A program made the translations under genes and the position numbers. Shown here one piece after another: positions 38,801 to 50,800 of a DNA stretch of 60,000 nucleotides. Source of the DNA: Phoronis australis (lineage: Eukaryota; Phoronida; Phoronidae); assembly GCA_002633005.1 (NCBI GenBank), contig NMRA01000052.1, forward strand, positions 921,235 through 981,234, read 5' to 3'. The stretch's first letter is position 1. Each line of letters opens with the position of its first letter. Below the pieces are notes generated by a model that worked only from the letters and a program-made list of their open reading frames with translations, made no database searches and was not told the origin of the DNA.

Positions 38801-41800
38801 ATTTCTGAAGCATGTTCTTGGTATAATGCATTTGCCACTGCCCTTAGTTTATATACTTGGGCTATCAATTATTAGTGGTAGTCATATGGTACTGTGCAGG
38901 TTAACGCTCAAGGGGCTCAAGTTGGTAAATTCAATTACCGGTGGGTGGGTGGGTGTTACACTGACTGAGCATGGGCATTTTAAGGTTATGTGGGCTCTTA
39001 TTGATGAGTCTATGTATTTAGCCAAATGTCTGAAGAAACTATGGCTTTTAACACTGTTAAAGAATGTATTTTCTGAAAGTGGAAGGCCTGTATAATTTTA
39101 CACTGAGCATGGGCACTTTAAGGTTATGTGGGCTCTTATTGATGAGTCTCCGTATTTAGCCAAATGTCTGAAGAAACTATAGCTTTTAACCCTGTTAAAG
39201 AATGTATTTTCTGAAAGTGGAAGGCCTGTATAATTTGATTTTTTTACTTTTTACCAGTCGTCCATGAATTGGGTCACGTGTACTTGTCTTTTAATAACGT
39301 TTGTCAAGAAAGAAAGGTACGCTGATAGTAAAATAACGGTGTCAGTTACTCGATAAAAGTTTGTGTTATAAATTTCAAGAACGCGGTTACTGTTTTCTGA
39401 AATATCATTTTGTTATCATTTTGTGCAACATTAGAGTTTTTGCTTGAAAATCGCGTAGGTTTTTTCTGATCATCTTGCAGTCAAATTACTCTCTTGTGGT
39501 GTAATATTAGACTGATTCACAACACCAGAATCCGCACGTTGGACGAAAAAAATCTGTTTCAGTTCCGTCAACTCGTCTCGTCTTGCGAGCGAAATTTGAG
39601 ATTTGAACAATCAGAAGTTTCTTTTGTGTTCTGGCTACACTCAAGAGTTCAGTTTGCCCTATTTGCTTTTCCAATTCCATTAACTTGTATTTGGATATTA
39701 ACACATAAGCATCCCTTGTGGTATTGATCGGGGTCTGCTCTGCTCCCAGTATCTTCTCATTAAATATGATCAGAAAGGAAGTCTGTGGCCTGTCTGTTTA
39801 CACTGAGCTCTGTCTGCACATCATTACCAGTCTGGGAGTCAGCCATCTCTCATGGCTAATTGTGTTCCTGCTTGTAATTGCCTATCCTGTCTGATCATAT
39901 GATTAAGATAATTAAAATGAAGGCAATGATGGAGGTCCAACTTTTGGTGTGTTTGATTAATTAACATAAGCTGCAGAGTTTCTTGTGTTTTTGCACACAA
40001 TCCATTTTTGTCTTAATCAAAAGTTTTTTTCTGATCTGTCCAGGCAGCGAATTTATTCAGAGGTGTTGCTATTTTCTCCTGGTCCTGTACATTCGTCCTG
40101 AAGTGTCAAAATCTATCAGACATTTTGAAAATCAGACGGACAAATTTACCACTGGAGTATGGTGACCAAAGTTTGGCCCAAATTGATCACAGATAGAGAA
40201 AACGCTCAACTTCCAAACGGAGTGGTCCTTTGCCTCAAATCGTCGAGTTTGTGAGAAACATCAGGGCAAAGGTAGTAAATTCTGTCGACACTCTTTCCAA
40301 AATGTCCGTACAAAAGTTGGACATTCTGCAAATAAGTCGGACCCTGCCAGTGACCGACGCTTGACAAAATCTCTGCTTAGTGCTGTAAAATTTCTGAGTT
40401 TGTGAAGATCTGACGGTTCATATTCCTTGACACCATGCTAGAGTGCATGTAATGACACGCCCCTAGCCCCTCGCAAGCCAACTTGTAGGGTCTGGTCTCC
40501 TAAAGTAACGAACTGTCAGTTCTCTTGAAGCCCTTGGTCACCGCTGATTTAATTGAGGAACAAATTGATAGCAATTTCATAAAAATTATTGGTTTAAATA
40601 AGAAGTTGTTTTGTGATAGAAGGCGAGTTTGTATTTGCTTTAAGGTGAAGTCCAACATCAACGTTTAGTAAACATTAATCAGTTAATCATTAATGTCTAT
40701 TCGCTCACAAATTTATCGTTTTACTTGACATGGGTTTTGAAGTGGAAGAAGAAAAGTACATTAGAAACTCCGTGACATGCAGTACTTGAACCAAAACTAC
40801 ATTTGAGAGATGCTGCTGTGGTCTGCGGGAATGAATTATATGTTCTAATCAAAATTTCTGCATGTGATTTTGCTTGAGGTGAAGTGAACAGTGAAGTCAA
40901 CCTGGTCAGAAACATATCAGGTTCATATGTGTAATGCAAAACTGCTCAATGGCTGTCTTATTCAGCAGAGGACTTCATGTTATACTCTTTCTTATTGAGT
41001 AATCAATACACTCTAATGATCAATTTAGTGGTGCCTATTGTCATAACTGACTACTGCAGACCAATTAGTGGTTTTATGTCCTCTTGTTTGTGTGCCTATA
41101 GCTGATGATTAGTGCATCACCAGCTTGATTCTGTTCAGGTTCATTGGAGATCTCTGTTCACTTGCCTGTAGTACTCCAAGCTTATTGAGTGTAATTGGGG
41201 GTTCTTCCTGGGCAAAAGTTCAAACAACATGGTGCAAATTGTGTGTCGTGTTTTTGTGGATTTCCTAATCTTCCTGTCAGCTAGTTCTGAGTAACATCTT
41301 CAGTTTTTCATTGTATTTTCGTTAACTGAACACACCCCTGTCAAGTTACAGCAAAAGAATGACAAAGTAGACATCACTGCAATCATTTGTCTTGCGAAAT
41401 CATGAAAAGTTATGATTTTTGTCAAATAGTGCTCAACATTTTAAATATGGCTCAAACATTGAGCCTCAAAGTTATTCAAACGTGGCTTGTTATTTCCAAA
41501 CGTGGCAGAGTGCAACACCTTGTTCGAACACGTGGAGGGAGAACACTGGTAATGCGTGATAGAAACATGTATCGTTAGTTTATATAAATGTCTTGTACAC
41601 GATGTGCCCCAGTCCTGGAACTTGCTAACCTTCCTGATTTAGGTGCAATGCTCCCACTGTTCTAGGGATTCCAACGACATGAAAAAGCTGTCAGATCTTG
41701 ATTTTATTCGAAACCGTAATACCCAGTTCACAAACGCACTAAAGTGCCACTTTTACGTGCACTTTCACAAGTAGTAAGAGATGCCAGCCAGCACTATGAA

Positions 41801-44800
41801 CAGTTCAAGTGTCATTTTTGTTGATGTTTTGCTGGCAATACGACTACGTCTATTTCTAACTCCATTTATGATCATATGTGAATGTATTGGCCAATAAAAA
41901 TTGATTTAGCGTCGTAGCACGTTGCAGTTGGGATGTCACATTCTTCTGTGACCCAAATCTATCCTTATTCTAATCACACCTAATCATGTGACACCATCTC
42001 ATGAATTATTCAGTGACTGTAATAACTGGTGATGTAATCCGTAACTGGTGATGAGGAAAAACCCAACTGCTGGTGATAATGACCCTTTTGCGGACGGCTT
42101 GTCTGCGTGGCTAAAATGACAGCGGTTTTGCTAGTATTTTACTCAGTGAAACTGCTAGCTTCGAGTTTCAAACCATCTCTTTTATTTTGGATTATGTTAC
42201 TTCATTTGTTTTGGTAAATTTGCAAGAGAAGTCTTGGTAATAATCTTGTACCACATATCACTGTAAACACAGTGAAATTTTTCAGTTTGCGAGAGTCTCT
42301 AAAATTTGCGACACTTAAATTCAAGCGGAAAGCGAATTTTCTTGATTCTGAAGATTGGGACGTGGGCGATTGTTCATTTTATTTTTTGAAATATCATACA
42401 CTGCACTTTGTAACAACAGAATCTGAATATATACATAACAGTCGATAATATCGTTGAAAATGGCCATGGATGCAACCTTTTTATGGGTCCCATAGTGTAT
42501 ACCTAACATCAAGATGAATGATTGTTTGTGGTTAATTGAAGTACTTGAATTTGGGACGGCCAATATTACTTATTTCAAACATTTGGCACAAGCTCCGGTC
42601 CGACCTTGAGCAGTAAATTTTTCACCAGTCCAAACTGGAGAAGAAATATAAGCTGTAATTACTGATCAATACAGCCACTGTGTGTAAAGCCAAGCACTGT
42701 ATGGGCCCAGCTCATCCATGCCAGCACATTGTTCCACACTACTGAACGCTCTTTGTTTATTCATGTGCTACACTTTGCACACACTTGACCATCTGTATCT
42801 AAATGTTAAAACAACAGGATTCCTGAGTCTGAGCCAAGTCTCTGTCTCCCAGCTGAAATACTTGCGTATGGTTATTGTTCTTAAACATCATCCCTGCTTC
42901 TTTAAACAGCACATCTGGTTGATGTGGCTTGTGAAGACCTGAGGGGCTATCATTGGCTGTTGCCTTGTGTTTTGTGGTTCTTTGAACAATGACTCACTTT
43001 GACCTAAATTGAGTCCAGTGACTCTTCACTTCGTTAGCACACAATATGGCCGGCAAGTGAAATTCTTTTTTGTCAAATTTCTCCACAAAAGTAATGATTA
43101 AGAAAATTGTGGCCCATTTACAGCATTGTTTGCCGTGCGTAGATGTCACGAAGCAACGTTTGATAAGGTTTCCAGTATTTGCAGCCAGGCAATTATTTTT
43201 GTGCAAAATAACCATTGTGTTTTTTTAATAAGTGTATATTAGTGTTGATGTGCACCAGATGCCCTTGTGTTGGTTAACACCAATTCTGCACATTCCGTTT
43301 ATCACACAAAATTAGAATTTTATTTTGTCAAAATTCCCATCGTGGTGTGTATTATGCGGCAGTCACAACACTCGATTATTTGAAAAATTGAAATGTCACC
43401 ACAAGAGGAATTTTATTTTACTTGTTATCAGTTTAGGCAATCTCTATTGTACTAGCAATGTGAATACTTGCTGAGCCTTGATTACCTATTAATGTATTCT
43501 GCTCGAGTTCACATAACAATGGAACATACCGATTTGCATCTTTATCAGTTTTCTTGGCAGTCGAAAAATAGTCTGAACTTTGCCAAGTTATCTTTCCTGT
43601 ATAAAGCACAGTTATTTGTGGTGGTAGGGGGCAGTAGAACATTAGCAATATTATATCTTAAGCCAGAAATACCAGTGCATACCTGCATACTGCCAAATTA
43701 GCCATTAAGGAGTTATGTCTATTCAGCCATTCTTGCTGTTCAAATAGGTGCAGTTAAATTGATTTTACACAAGCTATTCTTACCCTGTGGCTCATGTGCC
43801 GTTTACATGACATCCTTGATATAGCACTGACTGACACTGGGGTCTGACATGGTGCACTTAAAGGTGTGAACTGAATTTGACAAGGTGCAAAGTGACAATG
43901 GGTGCACTTGAGTGTTTTCAACACGGTTCCAACACGTCAAGCGGCTAAGACATATTGTAAGCTGGAAGCCATCATCGTGAGCCAATCAGATGTCTTATCC
44001 TGTTTACAACTTCAGTCAAGTGTACTCACTGTGATATCAATTGAAGTGTCCCCCTCCATTGGGGGTAGGGTGGCTTACCATCTGAAGAAAAATTTTGAAA
44101 TAAATAACTGTTTCCTGCATTCTGCTGAAGTCCTCCTAGTAGACAATAAAGACATAAAGCAAAAACAGGTGGGGGGGGGGGCAATTCACAGCTGGGTATC
44201 AGCAAATTTAAAGAGGGTGAAGGATAAGGGGAAAGAATTCAATCAGGGATCAGGGTGCAGACAACCACTGCAATTGAAAGACTGTGCAGCACCCTCTTGA
44301 AAAGGCCTCGGTAGAACCCTTGGTATGGAGTCGAGTGGTCATACTTGATCACTGATTGGAATGGTACGCATGGAGATTGCACGTGCAGACTTGATATCAA
44401 GTTCATGTATTGAAGCTTTGTAGTCCTTAGTGGTGAACACAATTTTTCTTTATTGCAGACATATCAAAGAACCACTTCACAGAGATCCCGAGCGCCCTCT
44501 GTCACTACCTATCGACCGAGTGTCTCATCTGTTATCACAATGCAATCCGGTGTCTACCTGAGGCCATAATACAGCTCCAGTCACTGACACATTTAAATCT
44601 AAGGTGGGTTAAGAATGCTAAGTCTTCACCTATTTATCAAGCGATGTGACTTGACTAATGAAATTTTATTTTGTTAGAATTTCTCCACAAAAGTAAAGAT
44701 AAAGAACATTTTAGTGTAGTGTTATTTACGAAAAGGTAATCGGTCATTAAAAAATGTTAAAAATGACCATTTTAGCAATTGTTTTTGTGCGAAATAAGTG

Positions 44801-47800
44801 AAGAATTACTGAATGTAAGGTAAGTAAAGCTGAATGCAATAACTGCTGGTGAACTGGAAATGTAAATCTGTTGACTTAGAGAGAAATTAGTTACCAGCCT
44901 ATCAGTCAAACTGGGTAATTTAGGTATTTCCTGTTGGTTAATAAATAGGCAGGGTGTAAATTAGGATTTGATGGAACATTTATTTAACACTGTTAATGGG
45001 CTGTTGCAGTCATTATAGTTCAGTCATTCTAGGGCTCCAGATGGCCCAACCTAGAAAAAATTGCAACAGAAGGTTTTTTTTTGCATAAACGGCATCTTCA
45101 AACATCCCTTGGTGACAGAAAAAAGTCTACAGAAATCGGTATGGCGGAAGTCGGTTTTTCAAGATGGTGGAAAAAATGGCCGCCAAAACCGGTGTTTACT
45201 GCTTTNNNNNNNNNNNNNNNNNNNNNNNNNNNNNNNNNNNNNNGCCTGGGAAGAGGCATCTTTTGGAAGGGTAAAACAAGTCATGTTCAAAGCATCCCAG
45301 TGCCATTAATATGAAGTCTTTGGGGACAAAAGTGGTGCCATTTTATAGCTAAAGAGTTAAGCTTTCAAACACAATGCTTGGATTCCAGACTACTTTAACA
45401 TTTACTTTTGAAATCACCTTTGAAAATACGTTAAAATGCGCTAAAACAGTTGTCCCTTCCTGGTTATCTCTTCCTGCTTTTATGCAACAGCTCGAAATAA
45501 CACAGTAAAGCTTGTCACTGGTTATATACTTTCATAACAGGCATACCAATCAAAAGATGCCAATTTTCCATAAAATAAAACCAATATGGCCGACAAAATG
45601 GCAGCCGAAACGACAATTTGGTACATGTGGCAAAATTTCTTTTCATATTTTGCCCTGATAATGGCAAAATTTCTATGCATTTGTAAGTTAGACAATTGAA
45701 AATATCTGGACCTTACAGATGGTCACTGACTGAAGAGAAAAACATCAAGATGGCTGACAAAATGGGCGCCAACTCACAAATAACTCCAATTTACCGCATG
45801 TGCATTCTGCAAACTTTGTTTGTAACCTGAGAAGCATTTACACAAAAACATTTTACAATCTACAGTCAGGCTTAATGAGTCGATTCTTTATAAAGTTTAT
45901 TTTAAAGATTTAGGTACTAAATGTGGATTTTTAATCACATTTTAGATTATTTAACATAAAATTTGGTGTTTTTCAGAAAGGCTTTAGTTAAATTTTCGTA
46001 AGGAATTTCACATACTCAATTATTTTTCTGTAAAATATATTCATTTGAGGCATCAAAAATAATATTTGTTAGAAGAATATATAATTCTGATGGAATTATT
46101 GGCTTATTCAGTACACAAACCCTTAATCACATGGGGCAGGAAGTGGCTTTGCTTTCTGCTATTGGAGATACTATAAGTTGTTCCCATGCAAAGATTTCGT
46201 CTGCTACTGACATAAGTAGAGAATTTGGCAGCTCATTTCACCTGAATTTGATGAAAATTAAATAGATTTTTGTAACAAACAGTTAATAACTCAATGTTTA
46301 GCATTTAGTACTCAAAATTGGCTTAATATGCATGCTTTTTATGAACATAGGTAACTGATTTGAGAGGAAATTAGTGCCAGCAAACCAAATGGCAGTGATC
46401 TACAGTCAATTTTTCATAGCCAGGCTTGGCGGATTTCATACTGAGATGAGCTTTCTGGGATTTATTGGATACATAATGTCAGGCAACAGGTTTCAAGTTC
46501 TTGCCACAGTGTATACACCAAACAGTGTGATCCATATGTTAAATTGAAAAAGTGTGGATAGAGCAGGGAGAAGGCATATGTTGGTAGACTCAGCACTGAA
46601 TGCTAGCATCACAGCCAGAGCATTCAACACCCCACTTCCGTATAGTGTGTTCCCAGTACATCTTGCGCTATTGCGATCCGCCATCTTGGTTGACAGACAC
46701 TGGGCTGAGTACGTCGGGTACACAGCCACTGCGTTAGTAAATATGCCTACTTTCTGTGCTATTTTTCGTTGTTCCAACAGAGCTGGCAGGGACAAGATAT
46801 CGTTTTTCAGGGTGCCCAAAATTTGAGTCAGTCTGTTTTGGTCGTGCTGTTTAAAGTTGGTCAAGAGCAAATGGATTGTTTCGTTTTGATGACAAATACA
46901 TAAAAATCAACCATATTTTATTAATATTACGCACTTTTAAAGGCGTTTAACTCCTTGCACGAGTGCGGACTGGGAGCATACAACAGGTTTTTAACAATGT
47001 CTGGATTCGTGACGCTCTGAAAAACCGCTTCATCGGTGCTAAGTTCCGCCTTGGGAATTAAGTAGGAGTCTCTGCCTATGTCTCCTATCTTCTTTACATA
47101 TCTCTGCTTTGCATCACCTGTTAATGTATCAAAATAATCTCTGCCTATGTCTCGCTTGCTCGCACTCGCGCCATTGTGGTTTCACTGTCAACCAATGTGG
47201 CTGCGTTATGACCATTACCCAGTAACCATCATGTGATCGGGAACGCACTATATTCATGTGGAGAATTTCTCACTTACTCTGGTCACCCCTCAACAATGGT
47301 TGTTGTTAGTACCCCCAATTTGGTTTTCTCTGACATTTGCAGAGTTACAGCCTACGCAACTCTGGAGAGTAGTTTTAACTTGGTACATTATAAATATTAC
47401 AAAATGACTGAAAAGGTTAACTTGTGTTTATGTTCACGAAGGGCCACTTCCCAAAGGAACGATATGTTTCATATTGGTTTTTGTTATCTAATTTTTAATG
47501 CTTTTGCCCACTTGTTTTTTTTTCTTATCGGGAACGGGTTGATGACTTTTTATCTAAATTTGAAGTACCAAAACAGTGGTAGATTTTGATTGCCAGCGAA
47601 ACTTAATTAGTTAAGTTCATTGTGAGCCCATCCCTGAACTTTCCACATTACAGGTAGGCCTACAGTAAACATTTCACGTGTCATTTAAGTTTAATCTTTG
47701 TTAGAACTCAAATCATAAAATATATACAAAAGTGCATATTATAAGGTGATAACCATAACTGAAGATTTGGAATCTTTGGAGAATTTCGGTAGCACTGACT

Positions 47801-50800
47801 ATATAACTATTTTAGCTCTTTGTCAGTAATAAAAAATGAAAAGTGGGCACAAGTGAAGTATAACTATTTCCTGGTCTAAAATATGATTACACAACATTGA
47901 AAGAATATTAAAAAATGAATCCATGTGATATTGTTAACTCTGATCAGCGTTTGTATATCCACCGAGTATATCAATAATCAGTACGCGCAGTAGTTTATCT
48001 TCAATCGTACCCAATGGTTGTTTTTTAGATTATTAGCTCATCGATTTTTAAAAATTGAAAACCGTACATGTTTTTTTTTCCAGCTCAATACTGCCGTGGT
48101 ATTCGTTTTTAACAAAAATTAAGAGGTTAATGCATTTTGAAAATTCACCATTATTTACAATTAAAGATGTTTAACACAGTTTGTGGTGGGGTAATTACAC
48201 TTAATTGGGTCTTGCTCGCATCGGGCAATGCGGTCATCACAACTGTACCTGACTCTGGCACCGCGCTCTCTTTTTTCCTGGTAAAAGCCGCTCAGAAGGA
48301 CTAGCGGTGAAAATTCCTGCATATCTTTAGAAAGGCGCGACTTCCTTGTTAGCGTATTATTCACGGTATGTGACAGATCAAGTAATGACAATCCAGATCC
48401 AATGACTTCAGGATATCAAGAAAGAAGTTCCGATTCTTCAGAAATTCCGGTTCTTCAGAAATTCCAGGAGTCCCAAATGTCACCAACACTGAACACAGAT
48501 TCCGGGCCAAGAGGAAGAGCAGTTCAATGCTTGTACACAACTGTTGGCTCCTCAGAATATATGGAGACAGATTCTTCAAACATCCCAGCTGATCACATAA
48601 CTATAGATGTATACACTGGGACATGCAATGCACACTCAGTGTCTTACGATTCTGAACCTTGGATTACAGTGGAATACACTCACGAGAGTTCACTTCTGGC
48701 TTCCTACATACTGCCACTGGTATATTCAAACAGGACTGAATCAGAGTATAGGTCTTCAGAATTTGCAGTCAAAATGGTTTGTCAGAAGAATCAATGGCCA
48801 CTGATATACTTGATGAGGATTTGAAAGCTAGTCTGAAGCTGTATGATGATCTTATTGCTGGCACGACGTCTATGTGCGGCGATGTATGCTTGTCGGAGTG
48901 TCTTGTAGGAATCCATAAAAAACCAAGCACATAAATCATACTTGTCTTTATAAAGTGGAACCAGCAGTCTCTGGCTACAGTATATGAAAATGGATGACAT
49001 CCTTCAAATTTTTCTAAAAGCAGAAATAACGTCAAATTGGGATCTTCACCTAAAAGTATTTTCTAATATGGTGCCGTAATTTGCTGCTGCTGGTTACATC
49101 TCGTATGCAAAATCTGCATACATATACTTGCAGAAGATGCAGCAACTCAAAGACACCCATCCAGACGTCTACAGCACCTTTATTAATGGTCACCATGCCG
49201 TAACACCAAGTGACAGATTCTGGGCAGGCTTTTCATCTGACCTTGTAATTGAACTAACACTCGTAAAAACCATTAAACCATTGGGAGGTTTAACTATAGG
49301 TTGCAGGATTGGAGATATGCATTATGCACTGTAGCTGGTTTCCATGCCGGCATGCACGTTCTAGTATAAATAGCGCCATGCAGAGTATGACAAGCTTGAG
49401 TTGCGAAACAAGTGAGCAGCATAAAGAATGTAGACTGGCAAGACAGTCGCGGAATGACAAAGGCGTCCTCAGCCTTGTTGAATGCCTCCACTACAGAAAT
49501 CCATTTGAAGAGGATTACAGAACATTGCCACTGTTGTGACTGCATGCACACGCGTCAATGCCGAAAATGCCAGAGAGCGGGGAAGGCAATTCTATTGTCT
49601 ATAGAGGGGTCGAGTGTGAAAGACTTCACATTCAGAAAGAAAGACAAGGTTGTAGCAATGACAAGTCCACTGGTTCATGTTGCCTACAGTGAATTTACAC
49701 AAGTGGATCCACAACTGCTATTACAGCAATTACTGAAAGCTGCAAAAGACAAAGAGTTAGTTATTTGTTTAACAATCTTGAAAATGGTAGTCGTATAAAT
49801 CAGAGCCAGACAAAAATAATTTTGATGGACATATTGATCTCTGAAACTCAGAATATGAAATCTGTGAAGATTGCATGTCTCCGTCTTACACGAAGCAGCT
49901 ATTTGGTGGCCATATTAGAAAATGGTGGAAGTAATCATTAGAGCCAATCGCAATGAGTCTAATTGGATTAGTCCACCCAGAAAACAAATGACGTATTGTT
50001 TGAATCAAGACGATACACTAATCTGTTCGTGCGAAGTTGTGCGACTCAAAGGGGTTTTGGCGTCCATCTTGGAAATTGGCGGATGGTGTCACCGCAGCCA
50101 TGCAAAACTATTTCCAACGGATTTGTTAACCCACAGAAGATATGTAAACCTTTTTGAATTTTTACTGTATCACATTCCACTCTGGAGTTATAATGGTCAT
50201 ATGCAAATATGGCGGCCATTTTGTCCGCTATCTTGAAAAACCAACTTCTGCCACCCCGATTCTGGTAGACTTTTTTCTCACACTAAGGGGTATGATAGGA
50301 TACGATGTATGCAATAAAATCTTCTGTTGCAATTATGTCCGGGTTATCCGTAGAATGACTGGACTATTACCAATGTGTGGTATACTCAGTTGTATAATAT
50401 GCAGCTGGGCCAAACTGGATGTTTTTTCAGCTCCCTGAGTGTACTGTTGATATTTGACAGGAATTATGGGGGGTCATTACCTTGTTGTCACCCAAGCTTT
50501 TTACTTCACGCGATTTTGGCAAGCAAAAAGCTGAATGCCTTTAAAAAGTCACACTCTTTTAAATTAAGGCAAATCTTGAGTCAAAAAATTATCTCTCTTG
50601 AAACTGACTTTAGGTAAATTTAAGTTTAATCTTAAAATTGGTTGAAATTTTAGATTTGTCTTAGCTAAATCAGTTTTCTTGGAACTGGAGCCCCTGGTCT
50701 CCAAATTGATATGTATTGATGATATGTCAAACGACATAGCTTGACGGCCTTCACAAAAACTAGTGGTATGATCATGCACAGGGTCTCGTGGTGTGATACT

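Larger units (their letters stand above)
29858..44458 (+). other. LRCH intron 1, 14.6 kb
   Basis: The largest intron. Besides the repeats listed separately (duplicated block 30778-32919, inverted repeat 37722-37833, tandem duplication 38964-39238, TIR-family copy 42273-42651, dispersed repeat 43060-43215) there is one unexplained - strand ORF at 32968-33210. The stretches 33.3-37.7 kb and 39.3-42.2 kb show nothing I recognise. Long first introns often carry enhancers, but none can be identified from sequence alone. Confidence 0.7.

Noticed and set aside
43902-44300. 132-residue + strand ORF before LRCH exon 2
   Set aside because: Passes through a poly-G run, has no family similarity, and the LRCH frame joins exon 1 to exon 2 without it.
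45061-45314. ORFs spanning the run of N
   Set aside because: Unknown bases only appear open; no real coding evidence.
46493-46870. 125-residue - strand ORF in LRCH intron 2
   Set aside because: No recognisable domain; a + strand ORF of 90 residues overlaps it, and nothing nearby splices to it. Probably chance or repeat-derived.
48402-48824. 140-residue + strand ORF upstream of the decayed mobile-type gene
   Set aside because: Serine-rich and in a different frame from the recognisable blocks. It may be part of the same element, but nothing in it supports that.
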